Assembly: GCA_033439685.1 (NCBI GenBank)
Contig: JAUEDM010000001.1
Span: forward strand, 8,680,001 to 8,744,000
DNA from: Apodospora peruviana
Lineage: Eukaryota > Ascomycota > Sordariomycetes > Sordariales > Lasiosphaeriaceae
Reading direction: 5' to 3'
DNA: 64,000 nucleotides
The notes under the pieces were generated by a model that was given only the letters and a program-made list of their open reading frames with translations, searched no databases and was not told the DNA's origin. Each line of letters opens with the position of its first letter. Positions within the stretch are counted from its first letter, which is position 1. This document shows, one piece after another, positions 19,754 through 28,906 of the stretch. The translations under genes and the position numbers were made by a program.

Positions 19754-21057
19754 TTGGAGAATATAAAATTCTTTTCCAAAATGCATCTTCTTTACAGAGA
19801 ATTGTTTGTCAGAAGCAGGGATTTCCAATTGCGCCCGAATATTCCGAATCCGACATTGCTAACGCGATCAACCTTGTCAACAATGGCTCGAGTTATCGCA
19901 AGGAGGCTGAAGAATATGGCATCCCAACAACCACATTGCGCATGCGTTGCAAGGTCTCGCAGGAAGGCCTTTTATCCTTACCAGAGGATCTCCCCAGTTC
20001 CAGAAGAGGCTCTGGCCAACTGGATCTGTACCCAAGCCGCCCTGGGCTTTCCAATTACCCATCAAGAAATCAGGGAGCTAGCCCAGAAGCTTTCTGACAT
20101 CCGGGGCAACAAAACGAGGGTTGGAAAGCGATGGGTGCGAGGCTTCTTGTCCAGAAATCCACCCATTTGCACCCAGAGATCCAAGAGGGTGGACTCGTCC
20201 AGACTCAATGGCGCTACGAAAGAAAATATCGCCGGCTTCTACAGCCGCCTCGAGCTTCCACAGATCAAGGCCATCAAGCCTGGTAACAGGTACAACAAAG
20301 ACGATATGGGCCTCATGGAAGACCAGGGGATCAATGGCTTGGTTCTTGGGAATGCCGAGTTCAAGGGGGTGGTCAAAAAGAGCCCTGGAAGTCGGTCTTG
20401 GACCACTTTTATCGAATGCATCAACGCTGAGGGCAAGGCCCTCCTCCGTCTTTTTATTTTCAAGGGCTTGTCGGTCCAAAATCAATGGTTCCCTCAAAAT
20501 CTGGCCCCATTTCAAGAATGGAACTTCCATGCAACAAAAAATGGGTGGACTGACAATGCCACGGCATTGGAGTGACTCCTGAAGGTCTTCCTACCTCTGA
20601 CAAGGCCAGAAGACCCCCAGGAGGCCAGATTATTAATCCTGGATGGTCATGGGAGCTATACAACGGTCGACTACATGTGTAATTGCTTCCTGGGCCATGG
20701 AAGACCCCCCACAAGGCCCTGGACTTGACAGTCCAGTTAGGCCAATTCAACGTCAACACCTAGGCAGATAGATCGCAAAGGACCCTCTTCAAGAAGGTAG
20801 AGAAGGCCTTTGACCTCAAAGCCTTGAGGCTGGCTATGTTGGAAGTCAAAAATGAGGCTCTCAAGGGCCAAGTCTGGGACTTGCAACACAGAAAAAAGAA
20901 GAAGGTTGACCTGACGCCAAATTCCAAGTTTACCGGCATCCAGGATGTGGCACGGGCCAGGCGTAGCGACGACGAGGTTGACGATAGCTTCATTGAAGAG
21001 AGCGACAGCGAAGTAGTGGATGAGACGACTTCCTGTATTGTCGTTGGCTTGGAATAG
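19754..21057 (+). mobile_element. Decayed pogo/Fot1-type (Tc1/mariner superfamily) transposase gene
   Basis: The N-terminal helix-turn-helix (SDIANAINLVNNGSSYRKEA, then YGIPTTTLRMR) is in one frame at about 19840-19955. The following CENP-B-type DNA-binding part (YQRISPVPEEALANWICTQA, then LGFPITHQEIRELAQKL) and the start of the DDE domain (RYNKDDMGLMEDQGINGLVL) are in the next frame, to a TGA at 20573. Beyond the stop the DDE core resumes (LLILDGHGSYTTVDYM, the second Asp), is broken again, and ends with the basic tail QVWDLQHRKKKKVDLTPNSK, then FTGIQDVARA to the stop at 21057. At least one frameshift and several stops make it inactive. I could not find terminal inverted repeats or a TA duplication. 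Confidence 0.82.
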
Positions 21058-21708
21058 TTTCATTTCTGTAGTTCCAATGGGATGACCCATGCTGAATTAC
21101 ACGGAAAAATCCATGGGCCGAATGCAGGGGGTGTGCCGGAAGTGGCGTTTTTGGCTTAATGACACGAAACTGTGTTGACTGGTTCACCACGCAGAGCCTC
21201 ATGCCTTGCAAATACGGGCATCCCTGAGTCACCACAATAAGTATGCAGGGGTGGACTGACGTGTCCGTGAAGCAACGTGAAGTGTTTGGCACATTTGATG
21301 ATTTACTGACCTGGGCACCTAGTAGCAGTTGAACTCGGGGAGCTAAACAGCCGGCAGCCCGCCTCCATCCATCGACGACGTTGAATCTCGGGCGGAGGAA
21401 CAAAAGGTCGAGCCCATGAGCATTGTTAAAATCTTCGGGTTGGTGATCCAGTCGGGGTGCAGCTGGACTTGATAGCATTGATGCACAAATGTACCGGCTG
21501 ATGATGTGCCAAAACAAATCTCGAGGTAAGAGCACACGATGAAGGTATCTCTTGACAATTGGAAAACTCAAAAACAACATAATAAAACACAGATCAAGTG
21601 GTACATTATCTCGAGTAAGACTTGTCTGGGAAAGTCCCCCACTGTTAAGCAGCTCGTTGCAAAATCGTAGAACGCAACCCGAATATCAAGCTCTGTCCCG
21701 TCCCGATC
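21058..21708. other. Intergenic, possibly flank of the pogo element
   Basis: 0.65 kb without a recognisable gene. It may hold the 3' end of the pogo element, but no inverted repeat partner was identified. Confidence 0.45.
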
Positions 21709-22195
21709 TTAATCAAGGCACCGTAACAGGATCTTTACGAAAAGACCAATAGCCGAAATTACCACGCACACTCCCAGAACAGAGAGTAGCGGTATTTTGG
21801 CCCCTTTACTCATTCCACTACTAGCGGTAGCGCCGGCTGCGTTCGAAGTAGAAGTGGTCAAGCCTTTTCAAGCCTGAAGGCTGCCGGGCTTGGTGTCTGC
21901 CACTGCTATATAGCAGCCGCTGTCCGGTCCATGTCGTCTGGGTCTGGCGTCTCCGAACGGTACATGTAGACTGGCGAGTGAAAATGTTGCTCGCGTCGTT
22001 GGGGGAGATGCAGACTTGAGAAGATGTCATCATCAAAACTGGGCGAGCGGCCATGGTTCGCGGATCGGTTTCTGGCTTGTGACTCGGAAGTGAAGCGATG
22101 CTAGAGCCGGGGTAGGGCATCGCGGCGGGGATGACGAAGGCGGTTACTGCCAGGAAGGGACTCCCCAGGAGAGCGAGGATAATTGGCAGCGTCAT
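21709..22195 (-). pseudogene. Broken tandem copy of the ILALL signal-peptide/TM gene
   Basis: The minus-strand frame starts MTLPIILALLGSPFLAVTA, the same leader as the gene at 23620, and stays open for 124 codons to 21821. Against the neighbour, the DNA matches at N-I-(F/I)-(T/A)-R-Q, at ACATGGAC, and at GCAGACACCAAGCC, but the last match lies in a different frame because about 2 extra bases occur near 21908. Read in the neighbour's frame, the sequence gives ADTKPGSLQA, a TGA, then KGLTTSTSNAAGATASSG, then SKGAKIPLLSVLGVCVVISA, the membrane segment, and a stop at 21709. Frameshifts and a nonsense codon therefore separate the leader from the TM helix. The upstream flank also matches that of the neighbour. 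Confidence 0.7.
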
Positions 22196-22996
22196 GATGA
22201 TGGAGTTGTTTGGTTGCCAGCTTGGTGGTGACGAGGTTTCGAAAGCCAGGTCGGTAGGTCGGCGGAGTGATAAGTTCGACTGGTGTCAAGAGGATGAGTT
22301 TCTCGTGGTTTGGCACAACGGCGTTGAGGGAAAGATTCGGGGGGTTTTGTTTTCCGTGATGTAGCCGGTACAGACAACAGAACTGTTTTAGGCGACAAAG
22401 AAGGAAAAGTTTGTTGGTGGTTGGAGCTGGACCTGGGTGCATTTGTCGTAACAATTATACTTGAGTTGGTCGTGGTTTCGAGGGTGGTGTTGTGCGTCAC
22501 TATGGACAACCAGCCTCGATCGACGCAGGTTTCTTGGCCTTGTGCCCAAGTCATCTTTAGGACAGAAAAGCTGGCACATCACGGCTGGAATTCGATCGAT
22601 CGCGAGGCAAGTAAATGTACTTACTTAGGTTCCAAATGTCGTTCTAACATTTCCTCCGTCGATTTGCAAGAACCTTAACTGGTTGATGTGCCGGTGCAAT
22701 GGTCGAGTCAGTCTTGCGATGCTGACTGGGCGGTAATTACCTATACACAGTAATAGCAAGTGCCGATGTGCCAGAACAAGCTTGATAACAATCGACATAA
22801 ATCACATGCGATCGATATATCTGGTATTCATCCCCTAATAATGGAGAAACTCGGAAATGACACAAGAAAACAGATCAAATGGTATACGACTCGGGATACA
22901 GTAAGACACCCCTGACGTCTTTGTGATATCCTCCCTACGGTAAACAGCTCCCATGAACAATGAGAAAAGGTTTCCGGGCTCATACCGTATGAGAGG
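22196..22996. other. Duplicated promoter flank and intergenic
   Basis: The stretch 22300-22410 (GTTTGGCACAA, GGGGGTTTT, GATGTAGCCGGTAC, GGCGACAAAGAAGG) is matched by 23735-23850 upstream of the 23620 gene, so the promoter was duplicated with the gene. The remainder has no recognisable gene. Confidence 0.6.
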
Positions 22997-23620
22997 TTAG
23001 CGCCCTCCATGCTCCGCGTTGTAGAAATCAACCCAAGCATCAAGCCAAGCATCAAGCCAAGCATCAAGCCAAGCATCGTTCACAGGCGCAGGCTTAGGCT
23101 CTTTCCGCCGTCGAGCACGATAGTGTCGTACCAGTTTCACCACAATAAAAACAACAACCGGAAGTCCCAATCCCAGACCGATGCCTAGCACTATTTTGCC
23201 CCCTTCATTACTCAGTTGTCTACGGAAAACCTTAGCAGTCTCGGCTGTTGTCGTTGCAGCAGCGGCGTCAGCGCCACGTTTGTGAGCCTGGAGGCTACCA
23301 CCAGGCTTGGTGTCTGCCATTGTGATAGCAGTCGTTTTTGTGCCGGCATCATCCAGGGTTCCGTCCATGTCGTCGTCCTGCCGAGCGATAATGTTACCGG
23401 TGTCGCCAGAGGGGGTGACATGAGAAGCGGTCGACGAGACTACTGAGCCTAAAGTCTCGGTCCGCGATGGACAGATATTTGTGTCATGAAGAAAGGAGAC
23501 GCTGCTGGGGCCGGGGTGGGCGATGGCCATGTGGATGGCGATGGCCATGTGGATAGTGATGGGAGCTCCTGGCAGCAGGAATAGACTCCACAGGAGAGCG
23601 AGGATTATCGGCAGAGTCAT
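22997..23620 (-). CDS. Signal-peptide, single-TM membrane protein with repeat tail (ILALL family member)
   Basis: An intact, intronless frame. The ATG at 23620 gives 207 residues and begins with the leader MTLPIILALLWSLFLLPGA shared with the broken copy at 22195. The ectodomain is Ser/Thr/Asp/Ala-rich (HPGPSSVSFLHDTNIC, SGDTGNIIARQDDDMDG). One membrane helix follows (IVLGIGLGLGLPVVVFIVVK, about residues 147-166), then a basic stop-transfer stretch (RHYRARRRKEPKP). The cytosolic tail contains four 12-bp repeats coding DAWL/DAWV. A duplicated 18-bp unit in the ectodomain start codes TIHMAIAIHMAIAH. No known domain. I infer a type I surface protein of a young local family. Confidence 0.7.
   Translation of the reverse strand: MTLPIILALLWSLFLLPGAPITIHMAIAIHMAIAHPGPSSVSFLHDTNICPSRTETLGSVVSSTASHVTPSGDTGNIIARQDDDMDGTLDDAGTKTTAITMADTKPGGSLQAHKRGADAAAATTTAETAKVFRRQLSNEGGKIVLGIGLGLGLPVVVFIVVKLVRHYRARRRKEPKPAPVNDAWLDAWLDAWLDAWVDFYNAEHGGR
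23029..23076. repeat. 12-bp tandem repeat, 4 units, coding
   Basis: Four consecutive 12-mers (CAA(C/G)CCAAGCAT, the last three identical) coding the DAWLDAWLDAWLDAWV tail of the gene at 22997-23620 on the minus strand. Confidence 0.95.
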
Positions 23621-24735
23621 GGTAATGAGTAGGGTTACCACTTGTGCCATCAGCATGTAATGGTGAGGAGTTGGCGGAAAAATCGGGAGATCGATAGACT
23701 TGGTAGGTTAACCAGCAGGGGGAGGTCGTTTTTGCGTCATTTCAAGTTTGGCACAAACAACAACGTTTTGAGTAAGATTCTGGGGGTTTTTCCCGTTCTT
23801 ATGTAGCCGGTACGGACAGTATAATTTTGTGTTGGCGACAAAAGGAAGAGCTGTAGCTTGATTCGTTAATTTTTATGTGTTGGTTGTGATTTTGGTGTCG
23901 TGTCGTGCGTCATGACCAGAAAAACCATCCCGCCTGCTTCATGCAACAACACACCCATCAGCGAGGAAATCCTCATCGTCATCGTCGAGAATAAGCCAAC
24001 TTCGCAGTGAGCAGGTCAGCGCCAGAGCTGCTTGGTGTGTACCGGTTTTGTCATCGCCGTGCTTCAGTAGAGCGGACTCTTCGTGCAACTCCCCACTTTC
24101 GGCTGCCTCTGACAGTGGAAGCTCTTTGTTGTCGTCTGAAGAAGGAGGCGGAGTCGACGGCTGTGCAAGTCGGCATCTGTTGCTGCTGCCAAAATTGGAT
24201 GAATAAGTGACTGTTTGGCACGCCATGGCTTGACCGTGAGTCAATTCAAGGCGTATTGAGGGTTTTCACGCAGATGATGTGAATCCAGATTTCAAGACAC
24301 TCGTTATCGTTTAGAAAGTTATGCACTTAAGTAACTAGAAATGTAACTGAAAGAATAAAAGGCACCCGAGTCTTTTGTTGTCCACGGAGAAAAGCCCCGT
24401 TCTTACGGCCTTCGAAGAACAGTGTGAAGAGGTCCGGGCGTAAGACCAACAAGAACCAGTGCGGGTGATCGTTTAGCCAAGTCGACCGGGGATCTAGTGC
24501 TTACCGTATCTTGAGCTAAAATCAACGACACATTGCATCATGAAGAATAGATGTAGCCGGCTTTGATAATATGTAGACTTTCTCGATGTACCGCTACTAG
24601 TACGCCTAATTTTTCTCCATGTCCTTTCATACGCAGATCCCATCAATCCGACAACCACCACCACATGGGCTGCTAAGAGGTTTCATATATCTGACGGCAG
24701 ACCAAGTCGTGAAAAATCACGAGTGAAAACTAGCA
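23621..24735. other. Intergenic, promoter of ILALL gene and a weak ORF
   Basis: It contains the duplicated promoter segment (23735-23850). A 101-residue minus frame (24244-23939; SEAAESGELHEESALLKHGD and an acidic DDDDEDF) is the only ORF with protein-like composition, but no family is recognised. 24250-24735 appears non-coding. Confidence 0.4.
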
Positions 24736-25150
24736 CTAGATCGAGACAGAGACGTACAAGACACTGAGGCAGCCCGTGCCCGCGATGAAGTCCGAGCCCT
24801 GGCAGTTGTCGCCGCTCCAGGTTGTGACACTGCAGCCGCTGATAAAAAGGGACCATGTTAATACAGATAACAGATAGACTGGGAAAGATAGTTGATGGGA
24901 TGACTTCCCTTCCTCTCATGCCAATAGAGCGCTTGTTGCTCACGGCGAAGCAGCGGAAGCCACCGTCCGTGACGACCACGCTCTCGTCGCCACCACTGCA
25001 AGTATCGCCAGCGTAGGCGGTGACGGAGACGGTCCCGGCAACCTCGCGGGCCTCCATGTCGACCTGCATGTCTTCTCTAGCAGCCCAGGGGGCGGCGGTG
25101 GCCAGACTAATGATTGCGGCGAGCCCGACAAGGTTCTTGGTGAGTTGCAT
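24736..25150 (-). CDS. Small secreted Cys-containing protein, reading frame disrupted or unusual splice
   Basis: The minus strand opens at 25150 with signal peptide MQLTKNLVGLAAIISLATA and a short propeptide-like region (APWAAREDMQVDMEAREV). A mature part follows with TCSGGDESVVVTDGGFRCFA up to about SNKRSI (near 24925). Downstream, another frame gives GCSVTTWSGDNCQGSDFIAG and TGCLSVLYVSVSI, with a stop at 24736, clearly the same kind of Cys-spaced fold. The sequence between looks intronic (acceptor TTTTTATCAG, TTAAC branch), but every GT or GC donor I can find is in the wrong phase for this second exon. Either a one-base indel (mutation or sequence error) or a non-standard donor is needed. 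It resembles effector-like small secreted proteins of about 95 residues. Confidence 0.55.
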
Positions 25151-25762
25151 TTCGGCGATTCGTAATATTTGGAGGGATTGTAGGCTGATTAGTCTTGAAA
25201 GGGAATGTGTCTTGAGTCATGATGGAGAACGTGTTGGGTGGCAGCCTGGCAGGTTGCTGAACGGACGTTTGTAGGACTGGGACTGCTATTCATGCTCCTT
25301 TTCTTGGGGGGCCAGAGCTGAGCATGAGTCGTCGTCCTTGCTTGCCCTTCTCCAGAGTTCCGTGAGACTTCAGGACATAAGAACCCTGAATAGCCGTCTC
25401 TCTTGTGCCATGTGTGACGATGGGGATAAATACCGTAGGTACGTTGTGAGGGAGCAGTTAGGCGTCCTACTGGTACTTCAGTCAATTGAAGTAAGGAGCT
25501 GGCAGCTTGTTGAAATCATACCTATACCCTGAGTAAGTGGGGATCTTTGTTACCATGCCAAGAAACCTGTTTATTAATACAGATGTGCTAGTGATACAAG
25601 GGTGGTAACAGTGATACAAAATATAAAGGCCGTCTTTGCCGGTGAACCATTCCCGACCTGATCTTCCAGAACTCCATGCGTAATATATCCATACATGATT
25701 CATGCTTCATAAGACAAATGAAAATTTGACAAAGGAAGAAATGATACGATAGATCGGTTGCT

Positions 25763-26290
25763 TTAGACACCGTGACCTTTAGTAATGTTAGTTTCGTGCT
25801 TGAGTTACTACCGTGAGTAGGAGGGCGACTTACGTCCAAGCTGGTGACCCCTCTTGGAAACCTCGCGGGCATGGTATTGCTTGATCTTGGCGCGTCGAGC
25901 CTCTTCCTCGGCCTCCAACTCGAGCCTGCGGACATGCTCACGGGCCTGACGAACGCTCTCGCGGGCGGCGATCATAGCGCGATCGGCATCTCGCTCGGCG
26001 GCCTCCGCGCTCATGACTCTCTCGCGAGCGGCAACGATGGAAGGGTCCATCTCGGCGGAGCGGCTGCCGTTGCCAAAGGACCTGTGTAGAAGGCTGCGGT
26101 GTCCACTGCTGTCGCGGTCGGGGGATGTACGGGATGTTGTGGTCGTCGACCGCGTGCTGTTGGTAGGGGTCGGAGAGGGATCACGGTGACGGAGGCTGCC
26201 CAGAAGACCGCCGTGGCGCTTTGGGGGTTCCTCGTGAACCGGAGCCCGGGCGGGCTCCTCAACGGGCTCTGAACGCGAGAAGAAAGGCAT
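25763..26290 (-). CDS. Conserved fungal coiled-coil protein, unknown function
   Basis: Two exons on the minus strand, 26290-25834 and 25776-25763, giving 156 residues. The 57-nt intron (GTAAGT, branch ACTAACA, acceptor AAAG) leads to a 14-nt last exon that completes GRHGV. The N-terminal MPFFSRSEPVEEP and a Ser/Arg/Thr-rich region (about 25-75) look disordered. From about residue 80 a long charged helix follows: DPSIVAARERVMSAEAAERD, then ARESVRQAREHVRRLELEAE, in heptads suited to a coiled coil. It ends with a basic segment (SKRGHQLGR). I believe the pattern is widely conserved in filamentous ascomycetes, but no function is known to me. The tiny last exon is easily missed by automatic annotation. 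Confidence 0.8.
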
Positions 26291-27736
26291 GATGATTGTT
26301 GGTAGTAGGTTGATAAGTTTGGAGGTTGCTGTTCGCTTGGAGCCTGGAGCTGTATTGTGGTATTATGGCAGAGAGTTGTTTGGGACTGGAGAAAAGGGAA
26401 ACATCGAGTACTGCGACTGCAACGCGAGATAAATATCCGTATTGGAGCACGATCTGCCTTCAAACATCATAGTGAGTTTGCACACTTGTAAACTTGATTT
26501 TGGCGATGTCATTCCCAGTGATGGATGGTATGACGTCAAACGCTGAGATTTGGGGACCCTTGATGCAGACGTTGTCCAATGAAAACACACTGGTGATGCA
26601 GAGGCGCAGGAGAGCCTTCAGCCGGCCAATATGCAGGGCCCTTGGCCTAGACCTGTGCCGTCACTTGTTTCCATTGTCGGGGAATGAAATTATGCCATCA
26701 GCGCTAGGATGTTGCTTGTGCTCAAAAGACCTGAAGGAAAAGGGAACCCTTCAATCACGTGACAAGGAATGACGCACTCCCCAAAGCTCACAACATCAAA
26801 GGGTTCAGGATCCGAGTTCTCGTGCGCTTTGATCAACCGACAGATGCCAACAGCAGGAGCAACTTTGCACCGCTGAAATTGAGACCTAAAAAAAAAAAAA
26901 GAGGCCGGCCAGAAGGTCGGAGCGGCACGGAAACCCAATCGGGACCGACGATATAGCGGTGAACATTCATCGCGACTTGGGAAAGTGGTGAGACGGCATC
27001 GAACAACCACCGTAACCAGAGCCGGCAACACAGCACGTCGAGGCACAGTCTGATACTACATTGTTTTGTCATTCGGTTGTAAGAGCCGTTGGTTGGCAGT
27101 CGAAATCGCCGAGAACGACCGGCCGTCAGCCCTGATGCAAGGAACTTAGGGCCGGTGTTTTGGGTAATTGGTAAGTGGGTGTTTGGTGGATGGAGTCGTA
27201 GTTCGAGCAAGTTGAAGTTGAGCGGCCTCCAGGTTGCCGAGTCTTGTCGGCGATGAAGAAGTCCAGATACAGGAGTGAGGAGTCTTTGAGTGTCGACGTC
27301 CACAATTGGACATGATTGGGTTCCACACGGTTCTCGTCCTCTGGCAGCTGCACCTGAGCTGCTGACGGACACCTGCCAATTGGGGCCAAACCGAAGAATG
27401 ATGAGCTAGTCACGTGACTAATAAGCTGCACTTTCCGTGCTTGGCGTTGACCTCCCGCAGACCCACCATGCGGCATCCGGCAACCTTGCGCGTCAACTTT
27501 TTTTGGCAGGCGCGTCAATTCAAATCAAATCTTGTGCAGCTGCCAGCAGAGCAGCTTCCAATCCGCAAAACGGTACCTACCTACCTACACTACTCAGAAC
27601 TCAGACTGCAGCGCAAGTCGGTCGCTCATTTCTCCAACACCTCCACTTCATTCCGAGCTTGTCACCCAAACCTCATTTCGATCTCGATCTCGATCTCGGT
27701 CTCGACCTGTTTCTACCCGCGGCGAGCTCCATCACC
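26291..27736. promoter_or_regulatory. Divergent intergenic region between coiled-coil gene and RNPS1-like gene
   Basis: 1.45 kb between divergent start codons, so both promoters lie here. An A-run of 13-14 occurs at about 26,888-26,901. The leader of the RNPS1-like gene is C/T-rich with a TACCTACCTACC stretch (about 27,573-27,584) and a TCGATC repeat run (about 27,680-27,705). Confidence 0.45.
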
Positions 27737-28906
27737 ATGGCTTCTCCAGGAGGATCAAGATCGAGAGATCATTCAATACACGGCGATCGGGCCCGAACCC
27801 GCTCGCTGTCTCGCTCGCGCCGTTCGGTGAACCCTCGTTCCGACATCTCACAGTCTCCATCGCACGAACGTCGAGGTTCCGCCGCAGACTTACGCGGCCG
27901 CTCGCCCCGGGGAAATGGAGGATACCGCAGTCGGAGCCGGAGCGATTCGCGTGACCGAAGCTACGACAGCCGCTCGCGCAGCAGAACAAGGAGCGAGAGT
28001 CCCGACCATCCTGTCCTGAAGAGTACCAAGGTATACAAATCCGCCCCCCTACATATCACCTGGCCGTGTGCAGCACCCGAGTAGGACTTAACTTGGCTGA
28101 CCAGACAACCCACCAATGACAGATCGTCGTGGAGCGCCTCACCAAGAACATCAACGAGTCTCATTTGCGCGACGTCTTTGGCCAGTTCGGCGAGATCGAG
28201 GACTTAGATCTTCCCCTGAATAGACAATGTGAGATGAGACAACCTTTATCGCCCCTTGCCCCAAATCTGGACACACCTGTAGGTTGATTCTAACCCTGGG
28301 CGTGGTACAACAGCTGGCACCAATCGCGGCACAGCCTACATCCTCTACGTGAGCGAGGCAGATGCCGAAGCGGCCATTGCCAACATGCATGAAGCGCAAC
28401 TCGACGGCGCAACCATCAATGTCTCCATTGTACTGCCACGCCGAAAGATCTCACCCGCTCCGCCAACGGCCCGCCGTGGAGCTAATTTCGACCCCCGCAA
28501 TCCCCCTCCAGGTGCTAGAGGAGCAACCATGGGCGCTCCCTTTGGCGGCCCTGTGGCCCCGACTGGCCGTGGTCGCCGGTCGCCAGCTGTTGTAGCTGGT
28601 TCGAGCCGGTACGGTCCTCGTTCTGACACCTATCGGCCTCGCTCACTGTCTCGGTCCCGCTCACGGTCTCGATCTCCTTTGCCATCTGCTGGCGGCACCC
28701 GCAGACACCGGTCGCGCTCCAGATCTTACTCATCAAGATCTCGCTCCAGATCGCCACCGGTCCGGGGTGGACGCGGTGGTCGAGCTGGTCGCGGTGGCGG
28801 TAGACGGCACGATGACTACAACGATCAAAGAAGTGCGAGTCGGGATAGCTACGAGAGCTACGATCGTCGCAGCCGAAGTCGCAGCCGCGATTCGTACCGC
28901 CGTTAG
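27737..28906 (+). CDS. RNPS1-like SR/RRM RNA-binding protein
   Basis: Three exons: 27737-28030, 28123-28228 and 28314-28906, giving 330 residues. Intron donors gtatac and gtgaga and acceptors gacag and aacag keep the frame (KSTK-IVVERL and LNRQ-SGTNRG). The N-terminal third is an RS-type domain (RSLSRSRRS and many RS/SR dipeptides). A single RRM runs over about 99-175: RNP2-like IVVERLTKNI, then LRDVFGQFGEIEDLDLPLNR, and RNP1-like RGTAYILYVS. A Pro/Gly hinge follows, then a second RS region with RGG-type GGRGGRAGRGGGRR. This order (RS, RRM, Pro/RS) matches RNPS1, a splicing regulator and exon-junction/ASAP complex component in the nucleus. The C-terminus ends in SRSRDSYRR. Confidence 0.88.

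Noticed and set aside
19665..21560. Terminal inverted repeats and TA duplication of the pogo element
   Set aside because: I searched by eye on both sides and found no matching pair, so no boundaries are reported beyond the transposase remnant.
22828..23076. MLGLMLGLML-type protein on the minus strand
   Set aside because: Its start is the 12-bp repeat read out of frame; the DAWL frame on the same strand is continuous with a signal peptide and TM.
23029..23076. CRISPR-like repeat
   Set aside because: Only four contiguous 12-mers without spacers, inside a coding frame of a eukaryotic gene.
15000..25200. RIP as the cause of decay in the island
   Set aside because: Several stops are TAA/TGA as RIP would give, but dinucleotide indices were not computed and the region is not strongly AT-rich, so it is not claimed.
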